A stretch of 64,000 bases of DNA from Xylophilus sp. Lineage in GTDB: Bacteria; Pseudomonadota; Gammaproteobacteria; Burkholderiales; Burkholderiaceae_C. The stretch spans positions 1 to 64,000 of the forward strand of contig WNDY01000007.1 in assembly GCA_009914555.1 (NCBI GenBank), given 5' to 3'. Below the pieces are notes generated by a model. The model ran no database searches and was not told the origin of the DNA. It was given only the letters and a program-made list of their open reading frames with translations. A program made the translations under genes and the position numbers. Positions 8,728-18,429 of this stretch are shown piece after piece (the stretch's first letter is position 1; every line of letters starts with the position of its first letter).

Positions 8728-9552
8728 TCAGCGCAGGAACAGCCGCTGCATGAATTGCTCGACCGGCACCCGCAGCATCGATTCGAGCCGTGGCGGCAGG
8801 TCCAGCGGTCGCATCAGCATCTTGAGCGTGAACTGGGGATTGAGGTTGCGGCTGACCGTGCGGCTCACGCGGCTGGTCAGGCGGCGCAGCCAGGCCTTGT
8901 CGCCGGCGCAGGCCGGGTCGCGGTGGCTGGCGATGTGGCGCAGCGCGCAGTCGGCATCCTCGCTGCGCAACGCCCAGATGCGGTGTGCCACGGTGCCGAA
9001 GACGCGGGTGCGGCCGACGCGTTCCTGGTCGCGGTAGCGGCGGAAGAACCGGTAGAAATGCTTGTAGTGGCTGACCTCGTCGGCCGCGATGCGCAAGGCC
9101 AGGTCGATGAACACCGGCTCGGTCGTGGCCCGGGCCAGCGCGCGGTAGTACGTGGCCGTGCCGGTCTCGACCACGCAGCGGGCCGACATCTCGAGCGCCC
9201 GGCTGGGCGCCAGCAGCTCGACCTTGCAGTAGCCGGCGTACTCGGCCAGGAAGTCCCGGTATGCCGGCTCCCAGTCGAATTCGGGCCAGACGTGCTGTAC
9301 GTAGGCCCGCAGCGCCTGGCCGTGCTGCAGCTCTTCCGCCTCCCAGTGCGCGCTCAGCCATTGCGTGACCTCGGCATCTCCCTGGAAGTACTCGATGAGG
9401 TTGCGCGTGTACATGTCGGAGCCGCTCTCGACGAACGAGGCGGAACAGGCCAGGTAGAACAGCGTCTCGTCGTTGCGCACCGCGTCGAGGTCGATGCGCG
9501 AGAAGTCCAGGTCGGCGATGGTCCAGTGCGCGGCTTCTTGGTGAGCGGGCAT
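8728..9552 (-). CDS. Ferritin-like diiron protein
   Basis: This 274-residue helical protein has the ligand pattern of a ferritin-like diiron carboxylate site: Glu42, the ExxH pair Glu74/His77 (AEELQHG), Glu129 (VVETGTA) and a second ExxH pair Glu159/His162 (ADEVSHY). ATG 9552 was chosen because AAGGAG lies 5 nt upstream; an ATG six codons earlier spans that site. Relatives are uncharacterised; the fold is shared with acyl-ACP desaturases and hydroxylases, so an oxygenase role is possible. The C-terminus beyond residue 190 is basic and lacks recognised motifs. Confidence 0.8.
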   Translation of the reverse strand: MPAHQEAAHWTIADLDFSRIDLDAVRNDETLFYLACSASFVESGSDMYTRNLIEYFQGDAEVTQWLSAHWEAEELQHGQALRAYVQHVWPEFDWEPAYRDFLAEYAGYCKVELLAPSRALEMSARCVVETGTATYYRALARATTEPVFIDLALRIAADEVSHYKHFYRFFRRYRDQERVGRTRVFGTVAHRIWALRSEDADCALRHIASHRDPACAGDKAWLRRLTSRVSRTVSRNLNPQFTLKMLMRPLDLPPRLESMLRVPVEQFMQRLFLR

Positions 9553-9618
9553 GTGGGCTCCTTCGTTCATGAGCGATCCAGTATGGCCGTCGGACGCGCG
9601 TTCCGGCGTGAAGGATGG

Positions 9619-10338
9619 TTAACGGGGTGGCGGCAGGGCTGCGGCCGCCCTCGCCTTGTCGGCCGCGGCCTTGCGCGCGGCATCGCGGGTGGCCCGGTCG
9701 ATGGCTTCGATCACGTCGCGGCGGTCGCTGCGGCGGGCGAAGTCCAGCGCGGTCAGGCCCTGCTGGTTCCTTATCAGCGGATCGGCGCCCTCCTCGATCA
9801 GCAGCCGCACCGCGCCTTCGGAGCCGTAGGTGGCGGCCATCATCAGCGGCGTGGTGCCGTTGGGCGACTGGGCGTCGATGAAGGCGTAGTTCTCCAGCAG
9901 CAGCCGGGCGATGGCGAGCTGGTCGGCCTGGTCGCCGGTGACGGCGTAGTGCAGCGGCGCCCAGCCGGGCTTATTGACGTCGGCGTCGCGGGCGATGAGC
10001 GTCTTGACCAGTTCCAGGTGGCCGTGCAGGGCCGCGAGCATCAGCGGGCTTTCGTCGTCGCGGTTGCGGCTTTCCACCTGGATGCCGGGCGCGGCCAGCA
10101 GCGCGTCGGCCGCGCGCAGGCAGTCGGACTGGACAGCCAGGATCAGCCCGCTGCGGCCCTGTTCGTCGATGGTGTTGGGGTCGAAGCCGCGCCGGATGAG
10201 CGCCGTGATGGCACGCGGGTCGTCGCGGCGGATGGCCTGGAAGAAGTCGTCGAACGAGCCGGCCTGCGCGGGCGGCTGCGCCAGCAGCGGCGCCGCGGCC
10301 AGCGCCGCCAGAAGCGATCGGCGGCCGGCGGACCTCAT
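9619..10338 (-). CDS. Exported ankyrin-repeat protein
   Basis: This 239-residue protein starts with a signal peptide (about residues 1-27, cleavage after AQPPAQA). It continues with about four to five ankyrin repeats, recognisable by GFDPNTIDEQGRSGL, SPLMLAALHGHLELVK and TPLMMAATYGSEGAV. The C-terminus is Ala/Lys-rich. Ankyrin repeats mediate protein contacts; the periplasmic partner is unknown. Its ATG overlaps the tatD stop by 4 nt, so the two are probably translated as a pair. Confidence 0.88.
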   Translation of the reverse strand: MRSAGRRSLLAALAAAPLLAQPPAQAGSFDDFFQAIRRDDPRAITALIRRGFDPNTIDEQGRSGLILAVQSDCLRAADALLAAPGIQVESRNRDDESPLMLAALHGHLELVKTLIARDADVNKPGWAPLHYAVTGDQADQLAIARLLLENYAFIDAQSPNGTTPLMMAATYGSEGAVRLLIEEGADPLIRNQQGLTALDFARRSDRRDVIEAIDRATRDAARKAAADKARAAAALPPPR

Positions 10339-11126
10339 GCAGCGGCGGCCCGGCTGAACAGCCGGTCGAAGTTGCGGCTGGTCAGCGCTGCGATGTCCTC
10401 GACCGTGCTGCCGCGCAGCTCGGCCAGCTGGCGCGCCACATGGGGCACGTAGGCCGGCATGTTGGTCTTGCCGCGGTACGGCACGGGGGCGAGGTAGGGG
10501 CTGTCGGTCTCGATGAGCAGCCGGTCGTCGGGCACGGACTTCGCCACCTCGCGCAGCGCCGCGGCGTTCTTGAAGGTCAGGATGCCCGAGAACGAGATGT
10601 AGAAACCCCGGTCCAGCGCCGCGCGGGCGACCGCGTCGGTCTCGGTGAAGCAGTGGAAGACGCCGTGCGACGCGCCCTCCTCCCGCAGGATGACCAGGGT
10701 GTCGTCGGACGCGCTGCGGGTGTGGATGATGAGCGGCAGCCCGGTCGCGCGCGCCGCGCGGATGTGCACGCGGAAGCGGTCACGCTGCCACTCCAGGTCG
10801 GCGATGCTGCGGCCGCCCTTGCGGTCTTCCATGCCGTAGTAGTCGAGGCCGGTCTCGCCGATGGCGACCACGCGCGGCAGCGCGGCGCGCTCGACCAAGC
10901 CGGCCACCGTCGGCTCCTCGACGCCCTCGTTGTCCGGGTGCACGCCGACCGAGCACCAGAGGCCGTCGTCGCCGGTCGCCAGCGCATGGACGCTGCCGAA
11001 CTCTTCCAGCGTGGTGCAGACGCACAGCGCGCGGTCCACCCGGGTGTCGGCCATGGCCTGGCGGACCTCGGGCAGGCGCTCGGCCAGGCCCGGGTAGGTG
11101 AGGTGGCAGTGGGAATCGGTGAACAT
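10335..11126 (-). CDS. TatD-family metal-dependent hydrolase (DNase)
   Basis: This 263-residue TIM-barrel hydrolase begins FTDSHCHLTYP with the HxH metal motif (His6, His8). It has the metal and catalytic residues of the TatD family in IGETGLDYYG, IIHTRSA, FHCFTET and ETDSPYLAPVP. TatD enzymes are 3'-5' exonucleases or endonucleases acting in DNA repair. It lies downstream of the tmk-holB-pilZ group, from which the intergenic repeat at 11134-11196 separates it, and it overlaps the ankyrin gene. Confidence 0.94.
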   Translation of the reverse strand: MFTDSHCHLTYPGLAERLPEVRQAMADTRVDRALCVCTTLEEFGSVHALATGDDGLWCSVGVHPDNEGVEEPTVAGLVERAALPRVVAIGETGLDYYGMEDRKGGRSIADLEWQRDRFRVHIRAARATGLPLIIHTRSASDDTLVILREEGASHGVFHCFTETDAVARAALDRGFYISFSGILTFKNAAALREVAKSVPDDRLLIETDSPYLAPVPYRGKTNMPAYVPHVARQLAELRGSTVEDIAALTSRNFDRLFSRAAAA

Positions 11127-11133
11127 GCTAGTC

Positions 11134-11196
11134 GGGGGGTATATGCCTGTCGTGGGCGGGCAGCCAGCGCATCCAGGCCATTACCCCCGGGGTATC
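11134..11196 (-). repeat. Intergenic repeat copy 1
   Basis: It contains the perfect 13-bp palindrome TACCCCCGGGGTA (11182-11194). On the minus strand this is followed by GGCC, a GCCTG/CAGGC stem around a GC-rich loop, and a right box ATATACCCCCC. It fills the gap between the pilZ stop and the tatD start. It resembles the elements near 15257, 24656, 37820 and 51219. Confidence 0.7.
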
Positions 11197-11212
11197 TGGG
11201 GTGCGGCAGGCG

Positions 11213-11572
11213 CTAGATCGTCTGCGTCGGCCGGTCCGATGCCAGCGCGCTGCCCAGCAGCTGCTCGATCTTCATCTTCAGCAGGTGCGACTTCTCGTCC
11301 TTGGGGAACTGGATACCCACGCCCTGGGCGCGGTTGCCGGCGGCGCGCGGCGGCGTGACCCAGGCGACGCGGCCGGCCACCGGGTAGCGCTGCGGGTCCT
11401 CGGGCAGCGTCAGCAGCACGTAGATGTCGTCGCCGAGCCGGTAGTCGCGCGTGGTCGGGATGAACATGCCGCCTTCGGTGAACAGCGGGATGTAGGCGGC
11501 GTAGAGCGCGGCCTTTTCCTTGATCGCGAGCTGTACGACGCTGGGACGTGGCGTGGACGGGAGGCTGCTCAT
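11213..11572 (-). CDS. PilZ domain protein
   Basis: A 119-residue single PilZ domain. The segment LFTEGGMFIPTTRDYRLGDD, the AGRVAWV strand and QGVGIQF near the C-terminus fit the family, in particular the type IV pilus PilZ branch encoded next to holB. This branch generally lacks the arginine motif for cyclic di-GMP, and no RxxxR is visible at the N-terminus here, so it probably acts through protein contacts in pilus assembly. Its ATG overlaps the holB stop by 4 nt. Confidence 0.92.
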   Translation of the reverse strand: MSSLPSTPRPSVVQLAIKEKAALYAAYIPLFTEGGMFIPTTRDYRLGDDIYVLLTLPEDPQRYPVAGRVAWVTPPRAAGNRAQGVGIQFPKDEKSHLLKMKIEQLLGSALASDRPTQTI

Positions 11573-12585
11573 GATGCGCGTGAGTTTAGGACGTTTCGGG
11601 CCTGGCTCACCAGGGCCTCCAGCAGGAGTCCGGCGTTGAACGGGTGGTCGGCCGTGCGCGCGGCCTTGGCCAGCTCCCGGCTCCACTGGGTCAGCGGGCC
11701 GACGGCGGGCGGGGCCGGCAGGCCCTGCGGCGCAAAGTAGCGCGGCGCCGCGCCGCTCGCCACGGCCAGCAGGTCGTGGCAGACCTTTTGCAGGGCATCG
11801 ACGATCTGCGCCGGCGCCCACTGGGCCAGACCCGCGCCGTCGCCGCGCGCCAGCGCCCGGGGCAGCAGCGACCAGCCCCGCAGGTCGCGGCCGTCCTGCA
11901 CCCAGGCGAGCGCGTCCTCGGGTCGGCCGCCGGCCGCGCGCAGCAGCGCCGGCGCGTCGGCCTGCGGTACGCCGTGGGCGACCAGCCAGGGCACGGCTTC
12001 GGCCGCATCGGGCCAGGCCAGGGTGTGCGACAGGCAGCGGCTGCGGATGGTGGGCAGCAGCTGGTGGGCCGATTCGCTGGCCAGTACGAAGCGCACATCG
12101 CCCGGCGGCTCTTCGAGCGTCTTGAGCAGCGCGTTGGCGGTGATGGCGTTCATGCGCTCGGCCGGATAGACCAGCACCGCCTTGCCGCGGCCGCGCGCGC
12201 CGGTGCGCTGGGCGAACTCGACCACGCCGCGCATGGCATCGACGCGGATCTCGCGGCTGGCCTTGCGCTTCTTGTCGTCGATCTCGGCCTGGGCTTTCTC
12301 GGGCAGCGGCCAGTCGCGGGCGACCATCTCGGTCTCGGGCATCAGCACGGCCAGGTCGGCATGGGTGCGCACGGCGATGGCATGGCAGCTGGCACAGCGG
12401 CCGCAGGCGCCGTGCGGCGTGGGCGCTTCGCAGAGCCAGGCGCGGACCAGTTCCAGCCCCAGGCGGTACTGGCCCAGGCCGGATGGGCCTTGCAGCAGCC
12501 AGGCGTGGCCGCGCCGGGTCAGCAGGTGTTCGAGCTGCCGGGCGATCCAGGGCGGCGGCGCGTCGTCGTTCACCACGGCGTTCAT
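11569..12585 (-). CDS. holB: DNA polymerase III delta-prime subunit
   Basis: This 338-residue clamp-loader subunit has the AAA+ fold with a degenerate P-loop ([10 protein letters not shown], lacking the Lys), as expected because delta-prime does not hydrolyse ATP. A four-Cys zinc module lies in [10 protein letters not shown] preceded by another Cys. The sensor region LLKTLEEPP and [10 protein letters not shown] are typical. It overlaps tmk upstream and pilZ downstream by 4 nt each, an arrangement conserved across many proteobacteria. Confidence 0.96.
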   Translation of the reverse strand: MNAVVNDDAPPPWIARQLEHLLTRRGHAWLLQGPSGLGQYRLGLELVRAWLCEAPTPHGACGRCASCHAIAVRTHADLAVLMPETEMVARDWPLPEKAQAEIDDKKRKASREIRVDAMRGVVEFAQRTGARGRGKAVLVYPAERMNAITANALLKTLEEPPGDVRFVLASESAHQLLPTIRSRCLSHTLAWPDAAEAVPWLVAHGVPQADAPALLRAAGGRPEDALAWVQDGRDLRGWSLLPRALARGDGAGLAQWAPAQIVDALQKVCHDLLAVASGAAPRYFAPQGLPAPPAVGPLTQWSRELAKAARTADHPFNAGLLLEALVSQARNVLNSRAS

Positions 12586-13232
12586 GGCGCGGCCTCCGGC
12601 AGCCAGCTGCGGGCGACGATGGCGGCGCGCACGGCCGTCCAGACGTCCCCACGCGGCTGCGACGCGTCGATGCGGACGAAGCGCTGCGGCGCGGAATCGC
12701 AGCGCGCGGCATAGCCGGCGGCCACGCGGCGGAAGAATTCGACGGGCTGGGCCTCGAAGCGGTCTGCCACGCGGGCCGCGGCCAGCCGGGCGGCGGCGGT
12801 CTCGGCCGGCAGGTCGAACCAGACCGTCAGGTCCGGCTGCAGCAGCGCGGCGCCGCCCTCCCCGGCCTGCACCCAGCGCTCCAGCGTGCCGAGCACGCCG
12901 GTATCGAAGCCGCGGCCCGCGCCTTGGTAGGCGAAGGTGGCGTCGGTGAAGCGGTCGCAGAGCACCACGTCGCCGCGCTCCAGCGCCGGCGCGATCACGG
13001 TGCGGATGTGGTCGCGCCGGGCGGCGAAGACCAGCAGCGCCTCGGTCAGCGCGTCCATGTTCTGGTGCAGCAGCAGTTCGCGCAGCGTCTCGGCCAGCGG
13101 CGTGCCGCCGGGCTCGCGGGTGCGCACGACGGCGCGGCCGGCAGCGGCCAGCGCCGACGACAGGGCATCGATGTGCGTCGTCTTGCCGGCGCCGTCGATG
13201 CCTTCGAAGCTGATGAAGAGGCCAATGCTCAT
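12582..13232 (-). CDS. tmk: Thymidylate kinase
   Basis: This 216-residue kinase phosphorylates dTMP to dTDP. It shows the P-loop [11 protein letters not shown] near residues 9-19, REPGGTPL, and [18 protein letters not shown] with the DR(F) motif. Length and motifs match the bacterial family. The start overlaps the mltG stop by ATGA and its own stop overlaps holB, so translation is likely coupled through the whole group. Confidence 0.97.
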   Translation of the reverse strand: MSIGLFISFEGIDGAGKTTHIDALSSALAAAGRAVVRTREPGGTPLAETLRELLLHQNMDALTEALLVFAARRDHIRTVIAPALERGDVVLCDRFTDATFAYQGAGRGFDTGVLGTLERWVQAGEGGAALLQPDLTVWFDLPAETAAARLAAARVADRFEAQPVEFFRRVAAGYAARCDSAPQRFVRIDASQPRGDVWTAVRAAIVARSWLPEAAP

Positions 13233-14251
13233 CGGGCCACCGCCGCTGCCGGTGGAGCGACGCCGCGCTGGTACTGGTTGACCGCCCGGTTGTGGTCGTC
13301 GAGCGTCGGGCTGAAATGGCTGCTGCCGTCGCCGCGCGAGACGAAATAGAGCGCGTCGGTCCTGTCGGGCTGCGCCGCGGCCAGCAGCGCGGCCTTGCCC
13401 GGCATGGCGATCGGCGTGGGCGGCAGGCCGGCGCGGGTGTAGGTGTTCCAGGGCGTGTCGGCCAGCAGGTCCTTCTTGCGCAGGTTGCCGTCGAAGGCCG
13501 CGCCCATGCCGTAGATCACCGTCGGGTCGGTCTGCAGCGGCATGTTGATGCGCAGGCGGTTGATGAACACGGCCGCCACCTTGGCGCGGTCGGCGGCGCG
13601 GCCTGTTTCCTTCTCGACGATGCTGGCCAGCGTGAGCAGCTGCTCGGGCGACTTCAGCGGCGTGTCGGCCGCGCGCAGCGCCCAGGCGGCGTCGAGGTGG
13701 CGGTCCATCGCGCGCAGCGCGCGCTGCAGCAGCGCGACGTCGGTCGAGCCCTTGGAATAGGTGTAGGTATCGGGGAAGAAGCGGCCTTCGGGTGCGACCC
13801 CGGGGCGGCCGAGCCTTTCCATGAGCTGGGCATCGTCCAGACCCTGGGTGTCGGCGCGCAGCTGCTCCGCCTTGGCCAGCGCCTCGCGCACCTGGCGCCA
13901 GTTCCAGCCCTCGACCAGGGTCACGGCGCGCTGGGCTTCGTCGCCGCGCACCAGCTTGGCCAGCAGGCGGTGCGGCGTGATGCCGGTCTCCAGCTCGTAG
14001 CTGCCGGCCTTGATCAACCGGTCCTGGCCCGAGAAGCGGAACCAGGCATAGAGCAGGCGCGGATCGACCCGCACGCCGGCGGCAGCCACCGCGCGGGCCA
14101 CGCCGCGCGGCGTGGTGCCGGGTTCGATGGACAGGTCCACGGCGGGCGACGGCAGGGCCAGCGGCTGGTGCAGCCACCAGAACAGCGCGCCGGCCGCGGC
14201 GATGGCGAGCACGACGGCAAGGATGAAAAGGCGAGCGAGAAAGCGCCGCAA
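13229..14251 (-). CDS. mltG: Endolytic murein transglycosylase MltG
   Basis: This 340-residue inner-membrane protein has a single N-terminal helix at residues ~6-28, followed by a periplasmic YceG domain. The catalytic Glu lies in [10 protein letters not shown], with [17 protein letters not shown] as the hallmark downstream block. MltG cuts nascent glycan strands and so sets their length. It heads the minus-strand group mltG-tmk-holB-pilZ and is divergent from ygfZ. Only 46 bases separate the two start codons, so their promoters must overlap. Confidence 0.96.
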   Translation of the reverse strand: MRRFLARLFILAVVLAIAAAGALFWWLHQPLALPSPAVDLSIEPGTTPRGVARAVAAAGVRVDPRLLYAWFRFSGQDRLIKAGSYELETGITPHRLLAKLVRGDEAQRAVTLVEGWNWRQVREALAKAEQLRADTQGLDDAQLMERLGRPGVAPEGRFFPDTYTYSKGSTDVALLQRALRAMDRHLDAAWALRAADTPLKSPEQLLTLASIVEKETGRAADRAKVAAVFINRLRINMPLQTDPTVIYGMGAAFDGNLRKKDLLADTPWNTYTRAGLPPTPIAMPGKAALLAAAQPDRTDALYFVSRGDGSSHFSPTLDDHNRAVNQYQRGVAPPAAAVAR

Positions 14252-14297
14252 ACCCTGGACTCCGGGAGGTGATGGGACCGGGCATGATAATGGACCG

Positions 14298-15257
14298 ATG
14301 ACCGCTCAACCCCCCGCCGCCGCCCCGGCAACGCTCGACGGAATCCTCGATGGGGCGGCCCCCCTGCCCCACCTCGGCGTGATCCGCGCCGAAGGCGAAG
14401 ATGCCGCCAGCTTCCTGCACGGCCAGCTCACCAACGACTTCCTGCTGCTGCGCGAGGACCAGGCCCGGCTGGCCGGCTGGCTCTCGGCCAAGGGGCGGCT
14501 GCAGGCCAGCTTCGTCGGCTTCAAACGCGGCCCGAACGAGATCCTGCTGGTCGCCAGCCGCGACCTGATCGCCGCCACCGTCAAGCGCCTGTCGATGTAC
14601 GTGCTGCGGGCCAAGGCGAAGCTCAGCGACGCGAGCGACGCCTTTACCCTGCTCGGCCTGGCCGGCAGCGCCGTACCCGGCGGCGCCCGGGCGCCCTGGA
14701 CCCTGGCGGCCGACGGCCAGGCCCGCATCGTCCACCTGTACCGGGCCGACGGCACGCCGCGCGCGCTGTGGATCGCGCCCGCCGGAACGCCGCAGCCCGC
14801 GGGTGCCGGCCTGGCCGAGGACCGCTGGCGCTGGGGCGAGGTGAGGAGTGGCGTGGCCGCGTCCACGACCGCCGCCGTGGCCGACGCCTTCGTGCCGCAG
14901 ATGCTGAATTACGAATCGGTCGGCGGCGTGAACTTCAAAAAGGGCTGCTACCCCGGCCAGGAGGTGGTCGCGCGCAGCCAGTTCCGCGGCACGCTCAAGC
15001 GCCGCACCTACCTGGTCCATGCCGCCGCGCCGCTGGCCGCGGGCGCCGAGGTGTTCGCGGCGGACGACCCGCAGCAGCCGGCCGGCACGGTGGTGGAGGT
15101 CGCCCCGGCGCCGGCCGAGCTCGGCGGCGGCTGGGATGCGCTGGTGTCGCTGCAGGTCAGCGCGGCCCAGGCCGGCGGCCTGCGCACCGGCGGCGACGCG
15201 GCCGCCACGGCGCTGGAACTGCGGCCGCTGCCCTACGCCCTGCTCGAAGACATCTAG
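14298..15257 (+). CDS. ygfZ: tRNA-modifying/folate-binding protein YgfZ
   Basis: This 319-residue protein of the GcvT-like fold binds folate and helps in Fe-S cluster protein maturation. The family signature [12 protein letters not shown] is intact, including its conserved Cys, and [10 protein letters not shown] marks the N-terminal domain. ATG 14298 was selected because the family starts shortly before the [12 protein letters not shown] segment; the frame is open upstream without a supporting ribosome site. It is divergent from mltG, a common Burkholderiales arrangement. Confidence 0.95.
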   Translation: MTAQPPAAAPATLDGILDGAAPLPHLGVIRAEGEDAASFLHGQLTNDFLLLREDQARLAGWLSAKGRLQASFVGFKRGPNEILLVASRDLIAATVKRLSMYVLRAKAKLSDASDAFTLLGLAGSAVPGGARAPWTLAADGQARIVHLYRADGTPRALWIAPAGTPQPAGAGLAEDRWRWGEVRSGVAASTTAAVADAFVPQMLNYESVGGVNFKKGCYPGQEVVARSQFRGTLKRRTYLVHAAAPLAAGAEVFAADDPQQPAGTVVEVAPAPAELGGGWDALVSLQVSAAQAGGLRTGGDAAATALELRPLPYALLEDI

Positions 15258-15316
15258 GAGTATAGGCCCACAGCCTGCGGAAAGCAGTCGCTATGGGCCA
15301 CTACCTCCAGGGGTAT
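15257..15316 (-). repeat. Intergenic repeat copy 2
   Basis: On the minus strand it reads ATACCCC-TGGAGGTA, then TGGCCCA, an inner CTGC/GCAG stem, TGGGCC, and the right box TATACTCC. GGCCCA/TGGGCC form a hairpin. It lies exactly between the convergent stops of ygfZ and the nitroreductase gene and touches both, so it could serve as a bidirectional terminator, though no U-tract follows. Confidence 0.7.
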
Positions 15317-15927
15317 CATTCGGCGAAGCCGAACTTCCCTTCCGCTGCCAGCGCGGCCAGCGGCAGGCGCTGGTTCGGCGCCTCGCGGGCGGCCAGCGCC
15401 TCGGGCAGCAGCGACTTGTCGCCGCGCCTGCCGATGGCGGCGATGGCGTGGATCGCGTAATCCTGCGGAACGTCGAGCGCCACGCGCAGGCGGTCGCGGT
15501 CGAAGCCGCCGATGCCGTGCGCATGCCAGCCCGACAGCGTCGCCTGGAACGCGAGGCTGGCCCAGGCCGCGCCGGCGTCGAAGGCATGCGTCGTGACCGG
15601 CTGCTGCTCGGTCTTGCCCGGCGGCACCCAGACCGTGCGCGAGAGGATCACCACGAGCGCCGCGGCGCGCTTGGCCCAGCCGCCGTTGTATTCGGACAGC
15701 GCATCGAAGATCGGCTGCCAGGCCGGGGTGCCGCGGCGCGCGTAGATGAAGCGCCAGGGCTGGGCGTTGAAGCCCGAGGGCGCCCAGCGCGCGGCTTCGA
15801 GCAGGCCCAGCAGCGCGGACTGGTCGATGGCCTCCTCGGTGAAGGCGCGCGGCGACCAGCGGCGGGTGAACAGCGGGTCGATCGGGTACTGCGGCTCGCG
15901 CGGCGGCGCGGCGGAAGCTTGGGACAT
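15316..15927 (-). CDS. Nitroreductase family protein
   Basis: A 203-residue FMN-dependent oxidoreductase. The FMN-binding start FTRRWSPRAF, the middle ARWAPSGFNAQPWRFIY block and GAAWASLAFQA support the assignment. It is predicted to reduce nitro groups, quinones or enones with NAD(P)H in the cytoplasm. ATG 15927 gives the family's usual start. Its stop abuts intergenic repeat 2. There is no operon partner. Confidence 0.93.
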   Translation of the reverse strand: MSQASAAPPREPQYPIDPLFTRRWSPRAFTEEAIDQSALLGLLEAARWAPSGFNAQPWRFIYARRGTPAWQPIFDALSEYNGGWAKRAAALVVILSRTVWVPPGKTEQQPVTTHAFDAGAAWASLAFQATLSGWHAHGIGGFDRDRLRVALDVPQDYAIHAIAAIGRRGDKSLLPEALAAREAPNQRLPLAALAAEGKFGFAE

Positions 15928-16114
15928 GGTTCGCTTTCCTCTCTCTGCGGCGAAGACGGATGGATGACGAAACGGGGACGGTGCAGCATAGCCGCCCCGG
16001 CGGCATCCTGCCGGGCGCCGGCCCGCCCGTTCATCGCTGCGCGCATAACGATGTTCGGACGCGCTTGAGGCAGACTGTGCCGCCCCTGTCGCGCCACGCC
16101 CATCGCCCAAGACC

Positions 16115-16987
16115 ATGTTCCACTCCCAACGCTTCGCCCCCGCGCTGCGCCGCCGCGCCCTGCTGCCGCTGCCCCTGCTCGCCCTGCCCGGCTGGGCGGC
16201 CGCCCAGCAGCGGCCGGCGCCGCTCACCCCGGCCCAGCACGCGGCCCTCGCCGCCGCCGTGGACAGCCCGGCCCGCAGCGCCGCCAGCCGCGCCCGCGAC
16301 GGCGCCCGCCATCCGCTGGAGACGCTGGAGTTCTTCGGCCTGCGGCCCGACTGGCAGGTCGTCGAGATCGCGCCGGGCGGCGGCTGGTACACCGAGATCC
16401 TCGCGCCCTACCTGCACGACCGCGGCCGGCTCTACGCGGCCCATGCGCCGGCCGACGGCACCGAGTACGAGCGCAAAGGCCGCGCCGCCTTCGCCGAGAA
16501 GCTGCGCGCCGACCCGAAGACCTACGGCCGCGTCGTGCTCGGCACCCTGCCGCGCGCCGGCGGCTTCACCGACATCCACCCGCGCGGCGGCGCCGATGCG
16601 GTGCTGACCTTCCGCAACGTGCACAACTGGATCGCAGCCGGCCACCTCGACGACACGCTGCGCGCCTTCTACGACGTGCTCAAGCCCGGCGGCGTGCTCG
16701 GCGTGGAGGAGCACCGCGCGCCGCCCGGCACACCGCTGGCCCGCGTGATCGAGACCGGCTACGTGCCGCAGGACTTCATCGTCGAGCGCGCCCGCGCCGC
16801 CGGCTTCGTCTTCGTGGCCGCGAGCGAGATCAACGCCAACCCGCGCGACACGCACGACCACCCGGGCGGCGTCTGGGCGCTGCCGCCCACGCTGCGCAAC
16901 GGCGCGGCCGACCGCGACCGCTACCTGGCCATCGGCGAGTCCGACCGCGCCACCCTGCTCTTTGCCAAACCGAGGACCGCCGCATGA
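16115..16987 (+). CDS. Exported class I SAM-dependent methyltransferase-like protein
   Basis: A 290-residue protein with a clear signal peptide (residues ~1-31, cleavage after GWAAA). The mature part has the methyltransferase motif I variant VVEIAPGGGWYTEIL and a motif-IV-like DAVLTFRNVHNW. This family of predicted exported methyltransferases (COG4798-like) is widespread, yet SAM is not known to be present in the periplasm, so the reaction is unclear. The stop overlaps the following LLM gene by ATGA. Possibly it acts on the same compound as that enzyme. Confidence 0.85.
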   Translation: MFHSQRFAPALRRRALLPLPLLALPGWAAAQQRPAPLTPAQHAALAAAVDSPARSAASRARDGARHPLETLEFFGLRPDWQVVEIAPGGGWYTEILAPYLHDRGRLYAAHAPADGTEYERKGRAAFAEKLRADPKTYGRVVLGTLPRAGGFTDIHPRGGADAVLTFRNVHNWIAAGHLDDTLRAFYDVLKPGGVLGVEEHRAPPGTPLARVIETGYVPQDFIVERARAAGFVFVAASEINANPRDTHDHPGGVWALPPTLRNGAADRDRYLAIGESDRATLLFAKPRTAA

Positions 16988-18351
16988 CCGCCGCCGCCAA
17001 ACGCCAGCTGCGCCTGGGCGCCTTCGTGATGGCCACCGGCCACCACATCGCCGCCTGGCGGCACCCGGGCTCGCAGGTCGATTCGGGCGTCAACATCGAC
17101 CACTACATCGAGGTCGCCCGCATCGCCGAGCGCGGCCTGTTCGACCAGCTCTTCGTGGCCGACAGCCCCGGACAGCGCCACCAGGGCGACCACGAGTCGC
17201 TGCGCCGCCTGGGCCGCGTGTCGCATTTCGAGCCGCTCACGCTGTGGGCCGCGCTGTCGGTGGCCACCCGGCACATCGGCTTCGTCGCCACGGCCTCGAC
17301 CACGTACGAAGACCCGTTCACGCTGGCGCGCAAGTTCGCCTCGCTCGACCACATCAGCAAGGGCCGCGCGGCCTGGAACGTGGTGACAACCAGCGCCGAC
17401 AACGTGCACGGCAACTTCGGCCTGGACCGCCATCCGGAGCCGGCCGTGCGCTACGAGCGCGCGCACGAGTTCATCGACGTGGTCAAGGGCCTGTGGGACA
17501 GCTTCGAGGACGACGCCTTCATCCGCGACCCGGCCTCGGGCATCTACTTCGACCCGGCCAAGCTGCACCGCATCGACCATGCCGGCAAGCACTTCAAGGT
17601 CGAAGGTCCGCTGAACCTGGAGCGCCCGCCGCAGGGCTATCCGGTGATCGTCCAGGCCGGCTCGTCGGAGGCCGGCCGCGAGCTGGCCGCCGCATCGGCC
17701 GAAGCCATCTTCACCGCCTGGACCAGCCTGGCCGAGGCGCAGTCCTTCTACCGCGACGTGAAGGGCCGGCTGGTGAAGTACGGCCGCCACCCCGAACAGC
17801 TGCTGGTGCTGCCCGGCATCTCGCCCGTGGTCGGCCGCACCCAGGCCGAGGCGCAGGAGAAATGGGCCGAACTGCAGCGGCTGATCCACCCGTCCGTCGG
17901 CCTGCAGACCATCCAGCGCTTCTGGCCGCACGAGGACCTGGCGAAGTGGGACCTGGACGCCCCGCCGCCCTATTACCCGGACGCGCCCGGCGGCAGCCCG
18001 AGCCGCCACGGCGTGGTGATCGAGCTGGCCCGGCGCGAGCGTTTCACCGTGCGCCAGCTCTACGAATACCTGGCCGGCGCGCGCGGCCACTGGGTGGTCG
18101 TCGGCACGCCGCAGCAGATCGCCGACGAGATCCAGTCCTGGTTCGAGAACGAGGCCGCCGACGGCTTCAATGTGATGCCGCCGGTGCTGCCGGCATCGCT
18201 CGTGGACTTCGGCGACCTCGTGGTGCCCGAGCTGCAGAAGCGCGGCCTGTTCCGCACCGCCTACGAGGGCCGCACGCTGCGCGAGAACCTCGGCCTCGCG
18301 CGGCCGGAGAACCAGTTCGCGCTGCGCCGGCGGCAGGCGCTGGCGGCCTGA
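16984..18351 (+). CDS. LLM-class flavin-dependent monooxygenase (NtaA/SnaA/DszA type)
   Basis: A 455-residue TIM-barrel monooxygenase using reduced FMN from a separate reductase. It shows the subfamily's ASTTYEDPFTLARKFASLDH, GRAAWNVVTT and HFKVEGPLN blocks, and the C-terminal DGFNVMPPVLPASLVDF. Members act on nitrilotriacetate, dibenzothiophene sulfone, alkanesulfonates and similar compounds. It is translationally coupled to the exported methyltransferase and lies 0.8 kb before a sulfonate-type receptor gene, suggesting organosulfur use. Confidence 0.92.
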   Translation: MTAAAKRQLRLGAFVMATGHHIAAWRHPGSQVDSGVNIDHYIEVARIAERGLFDQLFVADSPGQRHQGDHESLRRLGRVSHFEPLTLWAALSVATRHIGFVATASTTYEDPFTLARKFASLDHISKGRAAWNVVTTSADNVHGNFGLDRHPEPAVRYERAHEFIDVVKGLWDSFEDDAFIRDPASGIYFDPAKLHRIDHAGKHFKVEGPLNLERPPQGYPVIVQAGSSEAGRELAAASAEAIFTAWTSLAEAQSFYRDVKGRLVKYGRHPEQLLVLPGISPVVGRTQAEAQEKWAELQRLIHPSVGLQTIQRFWPHEDLAKWDLDAPPPYYPDAPGGSPSRHGVVIELARRERFTVRQLYEYLAGARGHWVVVGTPQQIADEIQSWFENEAADGFNVMPPVLPASLVDFGDLVVPELQKRGLFRTAYEGRTLRENLGLARPENQFALRRRQALAA

Positions 18352-18429
18352 GCATGCCGGCGGCCGCTGCGGCATGATGGATGCCCCTGCGCTGCGCGAA
18401 GCAGCCCATCCATCGAACCATACACCGCC

